Both the position numbers and the translations under genes were made by a program. Below the pieces are notes generated by a model. The model saw only the letters and a program-made list of their open reading frames with translations, searched no databases and was not told the origin of the DNA. From Macrobrachium rosenbergii (taxonomy: Eukaryota > Arthropoda > Malacostraca > Decapoda > Palaemonidae), in assembly GCF_040412425.1 (NCBI RefSeq), contig NC_089755.1, positions 50,612,798-50,676,797 of the forward strand: a stretch of 64,000 bases of DNA, written 5' to 3'. Positions 29,446 to 42,751 of the stretch are shown one piece after another (within the stretch, counting starts at the first letter, position 1; every line of letters begins with the position of its first letter).

Positions 29446-29591
29446 TTATCGCAGGTCTCCTGAGTCCTCGTCATCAATCATATTTTGAATTTCTTCTTCC
29501 CATTTTTCGTTGTCCTTCCCAGCTCCGCCTACAACTTCATATTCGCCCAAATCTCCAAGTTCTTCACGCAGCTCCTTTTCCCAGTCCTCCT
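29446..29591 (-). CDS. SYAP1: SYAP1 (Sap47) terminal coding exon with stop codon
   Basis: Last coding exon, 146 bp including TAA at 29446-29448. The acceptor on the minus strand is GTTGTGCCAG|AGGA, entered in phase 1; the split codon becomes GAG. The joined protein runs KPS-EEDWEKELREELGDLGEYE, then VVGGAGKDNEKWEEEI and QNMIDDEDSGDLR, stop. DWEKEL...YEVV followed by a second W-x-x-E-I and an acidic end is the family C terminus. Codon phase, motif order and splice sites all agree with the three upstream exons. Together the four exons encode 187 residues, roughly half of the family's usual length of about 350, so the N-terminal half is missing from this annotation. Confidence 0.92.
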
Positions 29592-31209
29592 CTGGCACAA
29601 CAACAAATAACGTAACGTCAAGGACAATGGCTCATTAATCCCCCACTCTAGGCTCACATGTGACAATAGATGAAAATTATGCAACCTCTATAAGTAAACT
29701 AAACCAATGTGGAGTAGTACTGCTGTATTTTACTTACTGTATCTGGAATGTCACAAAAAGGTGCTTATCAAATTTTCTTTCACAGCTTATTAGTAAAGAA
29801 TTGCAAATACCCTACAAAGTATGTACAGTACTGGGAATAATTGAAGCTAAGAATGTTAAAAACACAGATTATCACAGTACTAGATTATAAAAAGTCAAAG
29901 GTTAAGGTAACTTTCAGCTCACTGTTTTGATAAAACACCTCAAGATAATTTTAGTATTGGGAGCATAACCCAAGGTAAGGAATTCCATAAACAAATAAAA
30001 CTTTCTTTAACACTGACATAGTGGCAGCTTCAGAAGCTATGACATTGTACTATTAAAATAAACTTTAATTATTCCATAACTAAAAAATTCTTTACTCTTA
30101 ACCACATTTTTCTCTGAGAAGTTATTCATCACAAAAAAAGTGAAATAATTTGTTTTAGTTTGACAAATAGCAAGTAAACCAAGGAATTTAAAGACAGTGC
30201 CGCAATAATTTTCTTAATGCTACTCAGAGGCACCCTTTCCCTTAAACAGAACAACTGTCACGAATCTAATACTTATTCCAAAATGGCAATACAGCATCCT
30301 TTTAAAATTCTGTTATTCTTTTTCTTAAATGAACAATCAGAGCAACAAACAATTTTCTGCCCCAACATTAGACCAGTGGCACTGTAATCCTGAGGCACAA
30401 TTGCCAGATTTTTTATAAAGTTTAATAAAACAAACTAAGGAAAGTCCATACCATACAACTAATATATAATATAACTTTGTATGGTAAGTTTTCTCAATAT
30501 CAGTAATGTAAATAAATCTGCAAATATAAACCAACATTTCTCAATAGCAATACCGTACTCCAGTGGCATTTTTCCATGACTACTAAAATTTAGAATGGGC
30601 TCAATTATATTAACAATTGTAAACATCACTATGTGTATTACTAGTGAAAGAGAAAAGATAAATTCTGTGGGAATGGCACTTTGACCAAACAAAATTATGC
30701 GACATGACAGGGCAACCAATGAGCTATAAGTTGAATGAATACACAAAAGGATAACGAATTGAGTCACCAGATGATAAACAGGAATTTTTGGAAAGACTTT
30801 GGAATGCCACGACAATAATTCCCCAGGGTTTCTTAGTTGTACAAAAGTTGGTTTTGATATTGTGATGGGAATACCATATACAGGTATTGGATAACAAACC
30901 TGGAGGAGAAGCAGTAGAGGAATTATGCAACAATGTTTAATGTTTAAGAATCTTTAAACATTAACTTGTTACAGTGGAAATGCTGAAACACAGACTGATT
31001 TTATTAATAAAAGTACATGTGACATAAATAATGTCACTTGCTATATGTAATAGGCAAGGCATGCCCAACACTACACAGTCTTTCAAGAGCAGTGTTGACT
31101 GTGAAGGAATAAAGATGAAAAAAAGTGTCAAGAATTTCCAAAAAAGTAGAAACTGAAAAATATGTAAAACAAAGTACAGAGATAAAGTGGCAGCAAATGT
31201 AGCCTAAAA

Positions 31210-32990
31210 ATGACAGGTGGAAAACACTGAAAGAAGCCTACCAAATTCAGTCAAAGTAGCAGGTGATGTAACTTCAAGGATGGGATACAGTGGTATTATT
31301 ATAATTTACTGGAGGAAGTTACAAAGAAAGGTTAGAGAGCTGCTTGAAGAGGAGAACTCAAAATGTGGGTGGCAAAGGCAAGAAAGATATAGCAAGAATG
31401 AAATCATAATCTCAGCACAACAAAGGGAGAAGGAAAATTCAGGTCAGTGAAATAGATTAAGAGGGGAAAAGTGTAAAAAGAGCAATATATAAAATCTTGC
31501 AAAAGAGAATTTAAATTTGGAAAGAAAGAAATATCAGAAAAAATTAGGCAATACAATACATATCTTGAAAATATACATTTAGAAAATTATTACAGGTAAG
31601 ATCATACTGACATGATGGAAGAGACCAATAAAAAATGTGATATCTGAAAAGATTACTAGAACTTTTGGAACTATATTGAATATGAAGCATTTCTGCTAAA
31701 AGCAGTAGGAGAACTAGTTGTGTTAACCATATTACATGTGAACCATATAAAGGAAGAAATGAGATCACAAGAATGGAGAACATGGTGTTAACAATAAAGT
31801 AAGAGGAAATGTTGAGGAAAAATACTTAAAACTGACAATTATCAGTTCAGATTCGTGCCTGAGAAAGATACAGCTGAATCATCTTTATAATGAGGAAACT
31901 ACAAAGACATACCACTTTAAACAAAAGATTGCAGCCCTTTTGCACAATGCAGTATCAGGACATGCAATCAGACAGCCATTACAAAAGCAGAGGATTCCAG
32001 AAAACCTCCTCCAGTTCAGAAAAGTTACTGCCCCATAACAAAAAGATCCAGAATGAATACAACAGCAGCCATATAAGAAGAATGTTGATGCCCATTAAGG
32101 ATCAGCAGTAAGTCCTAACTGTTCACCTAATAGGGGAAGCTATAGGTGTGCAGAAATGGAAGCCCATCGGAAGAATAAATTGTTGAAATGTTTAAAAGAT
32201 GGAAAGAGTGGAACTGGAAGGGTTGAAAATTAATTAATGGAAAAGTAAAGTTATGGTAACCAGAAAGAAATAAAGGGAGACGACAGTTAGGAAAAAGACT
32301 ACATGAATGCTCCAAGAGATGTGTAGGGTTAAATGCAATACTGTATGTCAAATGTCATGGATGTCACAAGAAGATTCTAAATATTGCAAAATGCATATGG
32401 ATTGGTCAACTCTAGGTGACTCATACATATAAGAAGAGCAAAAAGGGATTACAAGGAGTTGCACCATGTTATAGGGAAACAACAGGCCTCAGAAAAGCTA
32501 GTAGAATTTTGTTATATTGAGAACACTGGATTGTGAAGAAGGTATTGAGGGGCAGTAAGAAAGCATTGCACTGTCCTTGATGAAAAACAAATAAATAGTC
32601 GTGTGAATATGAAAATTTGAAAGCAAAAATTTATGCAATAAAAATCAGTAAGATTTTACAGGCGGCTATGGTGGTTAGATATTATAAATGAAGATGTTAA
32701 GGAGAGATGCAGTGCCAAGCAGCCATGAAACAGACTTGAGACCTCAAAGGTGGAATCATTTGGACCATGATGAGAAGGGGCAGGAAGCAGTAACTTATTC
32801 AGAGCAGCAGCAGCAGCAAATATGGAAATACCAATAGGAACTCCCAACAAATAACTGAAAAAGCACATCAGTGAAGGTCAAAACCAACTGGGAATTCAGG
32901 CAGATAACACACAAGAGAAAGCTAATGGAAAAAGCTCATTTCAAATTTATCCCCATTAAGGGGGTCTGACAATGTTGTTGATGATGATAC
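31210..32990 (+). pseudogene. Decayed LINE with RT remnants and Cys-rich finger
   Basis: Plus-strand relic inside the long SYAP1 intron. In order I can recognise an RT segment around 31.7 kb (LVVLTILHVNHIKEEMRSQ-like), the block YQFRFVPEKDTAESSL at about 31.83 kb (family QFGFVPGK-TTDAIF), FKRWKEWNWKG-like remains near 32.2 kb, and a Cys-rich block reading LHECSKRCVGLNAILYVKC then HGCHKK near 32.3 kb. The last matches the CGVC-KGVG-NSI-C--C--WCHKKCSG finger found C-terminal to RT in LINEs common in decapods. Many stops and frameshifts; part of the RT core is deleted. The end of the element is near 32.99 kb. Confidence 0.68.
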
Positions 32991-33043
32991 CTATAGATTA
33001 AAATTTCTAGCAACCAAATCTCATGCCTTTGTTAGTATTAAAT

Positions 33044-33099
33044 AAATCAGTCATTATAATCAACAGGACTTTTAAATCAGTCATTATAATCAACAGGAA
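33044..33099. repeat. Two-copy tandem duplication, 30-bp period
   Basis: AAATCAGTCATTATAATCAA occurs twice, identical, at the junction between the two LINE relics. Confidence 0.92.
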
Positions 33100-33129
33100 C
33101 ATTTCCAAGTTAAACTTTCCCCTACTGTA

Positions 33130-34200
33130 CTTGGCTACATAAACCAGAAAGGAGTCGCACCACTTTTTGTTTTTTTGTGTGCTTTCAGCTTACTATGCAT
33201 TTTATGTACATCCTTTTTCCTGGACTTTCTGGGACTTCATTTCAGCCTTCATTATGTTATTTCCATACTTACAACTTTCCTCTCAGCTTTTCATCAAAAG
33301 CCCATACCGTCTACATCTTAAGAGATCTTGGACTATCTTCCAGCTACTTGACAAATTTCTCAGCAACTTTTTCATATAACCTTCCCAACAGTACCAGTAA
33401 TTTTCTTAACATTTTACAATCACTCTTCATATAGATATCTTTTATTTTCTTTAAGTGCTAATATCTATATGAATCTTAATTTTTTGCCTAATTTACTACT
33501 ACGGTACTACTTATACTGAGCAGTAGTCTGATCATCTCTTTCCACTTCATCTAGGAAAGTTCTACACTTTCTTGGTGCCCACTCAATTCCTGCTTCACAA
33601 TTTAGTGTCCTAATGGTAAGAGAAGTGTTCTAGCTTTTATGAAGGTGTGTCCTTCTACCACACATTAAATCATCTAACCCCCTGTTATTTTCTCTGGCAT
33701 GAATCCAAGATGAGAAATGTTATTTCAAACACTTCTCAGCATTTCCTCTATCTATCACTTGCTTTTAAAACTTTCATAGAATGCTCCAGGGATCTTATTT
33801 TTATATACTTTTTTTTACATTACAATGCATCAAATTTTGTTTTGTATAATGTTTTACTATATTTTTTACCTCTTCTGGTAACATCTCTTCCTTGCTCAGA
33901 TTTTTATGTCTTATACTATTCTGCATATCAGTGACTGGTTCCCCAGACTACCTTCAGAAATTGCTTATTATTCCTTAGAAGATCAGAGAATTGCTAACTG
34001 TTTCTTAAGGTCTTAGGGCTTGCTCGTTTTTCATGTACTCAAAGATTTCTAACTTGTTCAGAAATCACATCTATTACTGGTTCATCTATTACTGGTTCAT
34101 ATGTCAAGTCAACATTCTCCAATACATGGTCTTTCTATTCATTCAATGGATCTTCCAAAATACTACCTACACTGGTGAATAAACTTGAAAAATACAATGT
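33130..34200 (-). pseudogene. Decayed LINE RT fragment, opposite orientation
   Basis: Minus-strand translation shows, with stops, ISEQVRNL-VHEKRASP (family EEV--ALK-MK-GKA-GP), then SGEPVTDMQN and KEEMLPEEVKN (family AGE---W-TDL-N-I-KE--IPEDW), then KFDAL-CKKKYIKIRSLEHS MKV in a third block (family KGDALECGKYRGIRLLEHGMKV). These three blocks are in the correct order for the N-terminal half of an RT domain. Many stops. It appears to belong to the same LINE family as the plus-strand relic at 31.2-33.0 kb but covers a different part, so the two are tail-to-tail neighbours rather than one inverted duplicate. Confidence 0.68.
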
Positions 34201-36529
34201 GAACACACTAGTTTTAAAGGGTGGTCCATCAGTAGATGCAACATGTCACTCAGAAACATAAAAATGCATATTTATACAAAGTATGAGATTAAAAAAAGCC
34301 AGTGAGAACATTTGTAGTCACCAAGAGCGAATCAATTTACTATGAAGCCTCATATATTAATATAAAAAGACCTTTCTGTCAATTTTTTTTAACTTTGAGT
34401 ACTGTGATATAATACATAATCTTGAGTACTGTGATAAAATAAATAATACAACTTTTTCAATACCTTTGTAAAACAGCAGTACTACTACCCACACTTATGA
34501 ACTTCACTTCATACCAAATATTTAAAAATGTGAATAGAGTTAATTTCCCACCGTACATTTTCCTTCACAGTTGTCTAAAATATATCAAAAGGTATGTAAG
34601 AAACTAAAATGTGGGGAATGCATTGAATACTGTCAACAAAATATATGTTATATACATTTACATATCTTTTTTGTATAAAAATATAGCTATCAAAGTATTT
34701 AAAAAAAATTTTTCTGAATAAACTAACAAACTACATTCATTACATTAAAAAAAGCTAGCAAAGTTAACATTCTGAATGTAATCAAGTTTACAGTCAGCAA
34801 TATCTTGCACTGTGAGCCAAGAGTGAGGAACAGGTGAATTAGGACAGAAGCTTGTGTGTAACTTTAGTGATTACCAAACTGGAACATACAAACCTGTGAC
34901 TGTGCTCATAGAAAAGCATGAGAGGTGTAAGTAAGTGTCTGTTATATGTACCTCCAGCCACAGGTTAGCATTTACAGTAATCAAGATTTTCCTGAAATTG
35001 AAAAAGCATATAGACAGAATAACAACTGACCCAACAATATTTAAAATAAAGGATCTGAAAAGTCTTAAATACACTATGTTCCAGTTTGATCTTCATTCTA
35101 ATATATAACTGTGCAGTGAGAACATATATTAAATAATGAAGTAACCAATCACATAATCATGGGTGAAATTCAGTGGCTAAATACAAGGCAGGAAGATTAA
35201 AATGCTTTAGTGGAGGATTTTGGCAATTTTCCCATTATGAGAACATCTTCACTTGGTGTGACCTGTGAATGTTTAGATGTAAAATAGACCTTTTACTCTT
35301 GTTGAACATATACCTTCAGGTATATTCATCAGTGTGAGAAGATGTGTAAATAAGTAGTATTCAGAAAGTAATCATTCTGGGTTAAATGTATTAGCCCTTA
35401 TCTGAACTCAAAGCTAATGAGCAAATTATATTTATAGTTGAACTAAAATCAGTACAGATGCATCTAGCTAATCTTGGGGCTTTGCAAGTTTTACTTGTTT
35501 AAAGTTAAAAAATATTCCTATAAGCTTTGTAATTTTTAAAAGAACTAAATGTTTGTACAGTACAAAACCATTTCTTCATGACAGAAATAATGACTCCTTT
35601 TACGGTCTATGGAGATTAGCAAAAAGGAAATGTATTTGAAAACATAAAACACTACAGTATTTTTACTGAAATCTCATACAAGCATTGAAAAATCTGACCC
35701 ATCCTATGTTCATAGTTGTATAATATTATGATTATATTTCCACCACCTTCCTAGCAGCCTACTTAAAAACCATTTCATTAAGTATTTTGGTTGTGAACCA
35801 AAAATCATAATACTTCATCTGTTCTCGGAAAAGTTCCTTCCTGCATCATAAAGTCACTATGTGGGAATTATGTTTAACATACTTACGTCAGGGGAAGGGT
35901 TGACAATGGAGGATAGTAATGGTTCTTAAATTCAGGACAATAATATGTAAAGCATTTGGCAACTCCATGTCAGTCTCTGGGAGCTAAATAACGTTTTACT
36001 GGGGCACTTGTACAAAGTATTTGTTTGTAACTGAAAGACACTTACAAATTTAATACTTACTGAGTATTGATAACAAAATGTTTAGCAAGATGCAAGTGCT
36101 TAGTTAAAATTCAGATGCATGATTCTAAATAAAAATAAATTATAGACTGCTCACAAATGACACAAAAGCCATCTATTTCATGCAATGTTATTAAGTAAAC
36201 ACCTCATCAAAAATCTTACTGGCTTTATATTAACTACTTGTTAATAGAAAGGTATCAGATGTTTGATGAGGCATGGGGAAATATATCTACCAGTCTTCTA
36301 AATACATAAAAATCTTACTCCATTTTCACCATTCATTCATTCTGAAGTAAAATTTATAGAATACAAAAGCAAGACCTACCAACTATAGCATCCCTTATGA
36401 ATATGAAAAGCCCAATTAAATTTTTCTTCATGGAAAACAAGAAAGAAGACAGCCCTTATTGATGTTCACCCTCTATCATGCTAATGCAACACTAAGTATC
36501 AAAGTATCTATAGTTTGAAAAAGAAACAT

Positions 36530-36665
36530 CTACATGCTGCTCTCTCGCATACAAAAACCAAGAGGTGCCAGTAGGACAAAAAGGAGGATCGAGCGAGCAG
36601 TCTCGACTCTTAGGACCGCGGAGGGCTGGCTGAAATGAGACAACAACGACGACACTGTTATCAAC
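36530..36665 (-). other. GC-rich patch with splice acceptor, possible alternative SYAP1 exon
   Basis: Within the AT-rich 13-kb intron this patch has clearly higher GC and many CpGs. On the minus strand it begins with a pyrimidine-rich tract ending TCATTTCAG, so an exon would start at 36629. Entered in phase 1 from the 42605 exon it would add only A-S-P-P-R-S before a TAA, giving an isoform without the DWEKEL tail. Using the AG four bases on opens a longer frame of about 45 codons with no recognisable motif. Neither option is supported by homology, and the patch could equally be an unrelated repeat fragment or non-coding exon. Confidence 0.25.
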
Positions 36666-39600
36666 CCTACACTTCTTCACCTAAGAGGATCTATAAGGTG
36701 GAGGAAAGCATCAGGTTCAGGTAATCTGCTGAGAGATTATGTATGATCAACAATTAAAAATAGCTTTTACAATGATTCAGTTCAATGATAAATCAATTGT
36801 TATACATATACTGTAATGAATTAAGGAGCTCCTGATGGATTAACCCTTAACAAATAATTATTAGCACAGCAATAACCACTGGATCCTTTAAGACTAATTT
36901 AGAGTAGAGCAGTGGGAAGAAGGCCACATACACTCTCAGTCATTTCCCTAAAACTGAGCTCCTCCAAAGGGTGACATCCACTGCCTACACGCACACCTGA
37001 GTAGTCACTCATACTGACCCCATGAGGCGGAGCAGCCCTCATCAAAGGAAGTGTTAGAGTTTAACCTACAAACATACAGAAAATACAGTGTTAGACAAGC
37101 TAATCTATTAAGTTGGAGTACTGTACAGTTAAGGTCTTTGTTTATAGGAATAACTTGGTCGCGATATTGGTTAGAGAATAAAAGATTAGTAGTGTTTCAA
37201 CTTACATTTTTGTATGACAGGCTTTGCAGAAAATTCAACACCTTATTTTTTATATAAGAATACAGGCACGAGAACAGTACAGTAGTAACAAACAACATTT
37301 CTGACGATGATAAAGCAGCACATCCATCAATTTTCAAATTATGAAAAATTTCATTAAAAAAAAATTCAATTAAGAGTTTTCTGGTACTGTTAACAATACA
37401 GGTATATATTAAGTAATGGATACAAATGAGATGCGAAAGCTCACCAGTTCAGAATGACAAGAAAAATTTACTTTCATTATATTTATGTAGATATTCTTTT
37501 ATACAGTATGTACATTGTTCTATACAGTCTGCAAGTAAATGTAGAGTAAGAATAGTTTAATGAACTGGATATACTTAAGACACTGAGCAAAGACGAATTT
37601 TTTGTTGAAGTATAACATTAAAAGTAATCTGGAAGTTAATGTTATCAGCATTTCAATTCTGACAGGGAAAAGTAGCTAAAATAATAGTGATAATGTTAAT
37701 AATACATAGTGATTAAAACTGAAGCTGATTAAAACTGAAGCAGAGGCACAAGAAACTAAAATCATACATTTTCCCCCTAGTTAGTTACATATGTTGAAGA
37801 AAAGGTTAGTTAGAACAGAAGAACCAAATGCTGAAGAAGCTTTGAAGGTAATTATAAGTAAAACAAAGACTCCAAAGAGATGAAATTTGTGAGGTTGGAT
37901 ATTATTGTTGGATTATTTCAGTGTAAAAGTGAAGAATGGGTGTTGATCACACAGTTATAACTATGAAAACTGTTAAAATTACTGCTTTTAAGGTTATGCA
38001 CAACAAGGTACAGTGAAAAGTGTAACAACCAAAAAATACAGTTGTGGTAAAAGTAGAATGTGATGAAATGATAACAGCATCCAGACATGAAGTCTACAGA
38101 AAAGCTGCTCCAGTGGAATAGATGAAGTGTTGAAAAATAGCCTTAATGTACCCATAAAAAAAATTTGATTGTAGGCCACAAATTGCCTCAGTATAAGTAC
38201 TCTAGCATGCTGCTCATTAAAGCTTGGGTGCATCAGCAAGAAAAGGCACTAAATCTATACTGTAGTCTCTATAACCCTCCTACTCTGTATTCTCTATCTC
38301 AAAATTTTCCTACTTAGCCAATTAAGGGATCAATGGGGCAATGGACTGCTTTAATCTTTTCTGTGGCTAGCCTGTCTCCATGGGTGAGGTATGTTTTCTC
38401 CATCACCTTATAATCTGCCTCAAGAATGGTTTGGGCTGAACAATACAAAGACCTACACCGTAAAGACCAATATTTTCAAACCAAAGTTTCTGGTATTTAC
38501 TTGAAACTTTTTGATAGGAAATACACTGCACAAGTTACCAAGTGTTCTGCATTTTAAGTAAATAAAAACCCCAGAAGAACCCAGTCACCTAGGTTCTTGC
38601 AAGCACAAAGACTAAAGGTTCAAGATGACTACAACAATGAAGATATGACAAATGTTACTGCAGGAATATTGTATTCTGAAAATGCAAAAATGTATTTAAA
38701 AATGTACAACTATACTTTAAATGATCAAAATTAATTTATCAATTTTAATCAAGCAGATAAACTAGCATAGCTGTACATTTATATTTTATTAGAATGACAA
38801 TAGCACAAACAAAGGGCATAATGAAAGTGACAAAGGACAACAAAAAAATTATCATAATTGTTAATAATCCTTAAAATTATTATACCTTAGCCTAGCCATC
38901 AGTTCCCTAGTGTCACACTCTTACAATACCAGTCATTCATAGCCATTATGGAACATTTTCATCAGCAAACATGCGAACTGCCTGGCTGCAGTCATCAAAA
39001 GCTAATCTACTATGTACCTTAACTTTCAGTGAACCTTATAATCCAACATTCATGTTTTCCTACATAAGCTCCCTTGAAACTTTAATCCTAAAAGTTCTTC
39101 ATACTTCTGATGTACAGTTAGGTAAGAACTGCCTTTGAAGGCTATAAAAGCTAGCAAGTTTTTTCCAACCTTGAAACAATCACATTAGGTAACTAAACGG
39201 CAAATGGTTTCAACACTAAGTACTGTCATGAATGCAAATAATGTATAGAAATCATGGAAGGCTGAAATTCATCCTAAATCTATATCGGTAATATTTTGCA
39301 ATATTGTACAAACATCTAGAGCCAGATATGATACACTAATAATTATCTAGTACAGTATATCCTTATTATAATGTATTAATCATATCCTACAACAGTCAAA
39401 TTTCAGGTGGATCATAGTTACAGATATTTGGAAAATCTTACAGGAACTTGATTCATCATCAAAAATATCCAATAACAATGAAAGATTTTCCATATTTCCC
39501 TTGCATAGCACTTTTCTTGGAGAGGAACTAAATACCCCAGTGACCAACTATATAGTATTTTGGTATACAAATGTGGTGCATCATACTAGTATATTATTCT

Positions 39601-42600
39601 TGACTGTATGTAATATTTTCTTTCTTCCTTCTTTCTCTAATATTTCCCTACTAAATTATGCCTTTATATTCTATTACTCTAAGTTTTAACTTTATATATG
39701 GATTTCTTACAATAACAATCAGTGTATTCCCTTTAACTCTAAACAAAATATAGGTAAAAGTATTGCCTAATAGATAAAATGAAATAGCCTTTTTGGGGGG
39801 ATAAGGAGAGAGTGAACATGTACAGGAACTCCTTTGGTATGAAAATTATGATCACGATTATTTTCAGAGCTTATAAACTTGCCAAACATTAAAACAACTT
39901 CATAAGTATTAGTATTACCTGGAATGGCTACTGTAGAAAGACTCCAAACACTTTTATCTATTGTAAGTCTATATTAATGGTTTACCTCCTAATAAACAAA
40001 GTGCTGCTTTAATCATCATCAAATAAATTCATCGTTCTGTTATAAGTAAAGTGCAGTATTCATGAGAAAAATGCATTTTCCCCAGCAATCTGCAAAAAGT
40101 AAATCCTCTTAACAGTTAGCATATGATACACAATAAATTCCATTTCTCAAGAATTAACGTCAACTCAAAATACACTTGTGAGTAAATCAGAAAAGTCTCA
40201 TAGCTTAAAGAGCTATTACCAGGGGAAGGTGACTCAATTTTCAGACAGTATAGATAGTCTGCATGTGACTCAACCTATATGTCAAGAGGTACTGTATTTA
40301 TTATTTACTGTATTGTTATGAGATGTCAGGGAACTTAATTTTATTTCATATCAACCATGTACATAATAATGCTTTAATCACGTACTTTTCATTATACTAT
40401 TAACAAACAACAATTAAGCACAGTTGTTGCTTTACTAATGTACTATTAATTATGCTGTATATGAAAACACCTGATTAAATGGTATGCTGCATACACTCAG
40501 TTATGATGTGCTGGTGCTCTTAATAGATCTTAAATATCTCATTGACTCATGAAATAAAATAAGAGGATATTTACTTAATGTAGATTACCTTTTTTTGACA
40601 AACAACTAGTCACCATTAAAAGAAAAACACCTGAGCATGTTAGTACAATATTATATTAAACCCTTTTATTCAAAACAAAGGACCAACTGACAAGGCTCAA
40701 TACTACACAATGGACAGCACTGCCTACTGTAATTAAAAATATGTAGTACTTGAAACCTTAAAATTTTTCTGTACTCACATTTACAGTTTTAAAGGCATGC
40801 CAAAAGGAAATCCTTGTTGAAAATTTCAAGCAATTTCTTCAAGGATTAACTTGGTGTGATTTTATCACAGCTGGTATGGTACATTAATATTCAAAACAAT
40901 GATAGTATGGTTTATCATAAAAATACTTTACTTCTAAAACTTAGACCGCAGTACATGAGGTCTCTTAACCATAGAAAAAAATAACTCAAAAGGTGCTAGC
41001 CCATTAAAACACTTGGTCCTTTATTAATATTTTTGGGGAGCAAAATTCATGTCAATAGTTAATGAATCCAGTCTGACTACAATAGGACAGACCTTCTTCT
41101 TCAACAAAGTTAAAGCATGTAGATCTGTAGATTGCCTGATCTGTAAATAGAGGCAGCAACTCACTTGAACACAAAATTCAAAAAATGCTCATCAATAAAT
41201 GAATACCTTACACAATATTACTTCTAGCTGCATTGTGATGAGGTAAAAAGTAATAAAAATCCATAAACATGCCTATGCTTGTTTTTTGCAATACACAGGT
41301 GATTTCATCGTTTTGAACTAATAAACGACAGACCAGAATAGTAAGATGGTGGAATTATGTCGGTTCAAACACAGTTCCACTAGTAGATTTTGAATACAAA
41401 ATACTGTTTAATGAGAAATATATGAATATTCTATGATAAAAAGTTCTCACCATGAACAAAATGTGTACTCAATGGGTACCTAGAGTGAATATCAATACAT
41501 ATCTATAATGATTTATACTTAGCCTTTATTTCAATCACAATCCATAACAGTTTTTCCATTTATAATTCTCAATAGTACTGTTTTTCCTACATGTATAAAC
41601 AGCAAGTCTTTACCTACAAATAAATAAATATACCTCTGAAAACTTACATCTAGTCTGTCAACAAATTTAGACTGTATCTCTAGTAAGAAAAACATGAGTC
41701 AAGAAAACGTTTCATTAAAATGCCAGAATCTTCCTTAATCACTGAGTAGACAAAAGGTAAGATGAGGTTTAGAATACAAGTACTACAATTTTTTTACTTT
41801 CAGCTAACATAATGGCAGAGTTTAAAATGATCAAGATAGAAACTTGTAAAAGAAATTTTCAAGTAACAAAATGAAAACATTGCATCAAAGAATTGTATTA
41901 ATGTGGTATTTTTTTCTATCCTGTATCAAGCAAAGATTTTTGTAATTACATTGTTAAAAATAACTAAAAGAATACTGTACACAAGTTTTGCAAAGACTGT
42001 TGTCAAAGTTTTGGGTTATCTTTTATTCAACTCAATGAGTACAATATAGATTTGAACATTTGAACATGGATGAATTAACATATTGCATAAACTGTTTCTG
42101 TGGGTACAACCCATAAATTGTTTCTGTGGGTATAGCTTAAAAAATTATTAAAAACAAAATGAACTAAATTCTCCACAGTTTTGTTTTACATAGCTGCCAA
42201 ACTTTTTTATACTTTACTTATATAATTTTCCACTCACTTAAGTACAAATCCTTTGGGTGACTCAGGTGTCTCATTTAAGTAATTCATAAAAATAATTAAC
42301 ATGGACTTATTGCATACAAAAAAAGAGAAAGCTTTATTAATTGGAATTATTAAAGAAACTCCCTTTTATTAAAGTTATGGTAGTAACAAAAACAACACTA
42401 CTTTCTTTTTCAAAATCGACATACCTGATTACTCAGTAATATACAAGGATCCTAGAGAGGTGGGAGGAGAATCCTCTTGGCTTACTTGTTTTGAGTAAGT
42501 AATTATTTGTGTTGCAATAATTTTCTAGTGCTACCTGACATAATAACAAATGTTTTCTTGACTCATAATTTACAATGCTGATAAAAATCCGACTGAACAC

Positions 42601-42604
42601 TTAC

Positions 42605-42751
42605 CAGAGGGTTTTGTCAAATTGGAAATCCCTCGTTTCACCTCCTCAAGATCCTTTGATGATGGTTGGAAGGAATCTGAGACAAACTCGCTCTCTCCTC
42701 CATGACTAGGACTATCAGGGTGTTCTACATCATCATCTTTTCCCTTTGTAC
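42605..42751 (-). CDS. SYAP1: SYAP1 (Sap47) internal exon, acidic SEFVSD segment
   Basis: Third recognised exon, 147 bp (49 codons), phase 1 at both ends, so skipping it would keep the frame. Acceptor TTTTTACAG|GTAC, donor CCCTCTG|GTAAGT on the minus strand. The product is an acidic, Ser-rich linker (TKGKDDDVEHPDSPSHGG), then ESEFVSDSFQPSSKDLEEVK and RGISNLTKPS. The SEFVSD-F motif followed by a short amphipathic helix is a conserved block C-terminal to the BSD domain in SYAP1/Sap47. Joining to the 42705-side exon upstream is exact in phase 1. The next exon I can recognise is about 13 kb away at 29591 and joins in phase. Confidence 0.93.

Larger units (their letters stand above)
29592..42604 (-). 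other. Long last intron of SYAP1
   Basis: About 13 kb, phase 1, AT-rich and CpG-poor. It carries a plus-strand LINE relic (about 31.2-33.0 kb), a minus-strand LINE relic (about 33.1-34.2 kb), short tandem duplications (33044-33099, 34078-34105, 34395-34448, 42072-42133) and one GC- and CpG-rich patch (36530-36665) with a good minus-strand acceptor. From about 34.5 to 42.6 kb, apart from that patch, I see only AT-rich sequence without genes or clear repeats. Confidence 0.75.

Noticed and set aside
30459..30815. 118-codon hydrophobic minus-strand frame
   Set aside because: Lies inside the SYAP1 intron in AT-rich DNA, with no recognisable domain; composition explains it.
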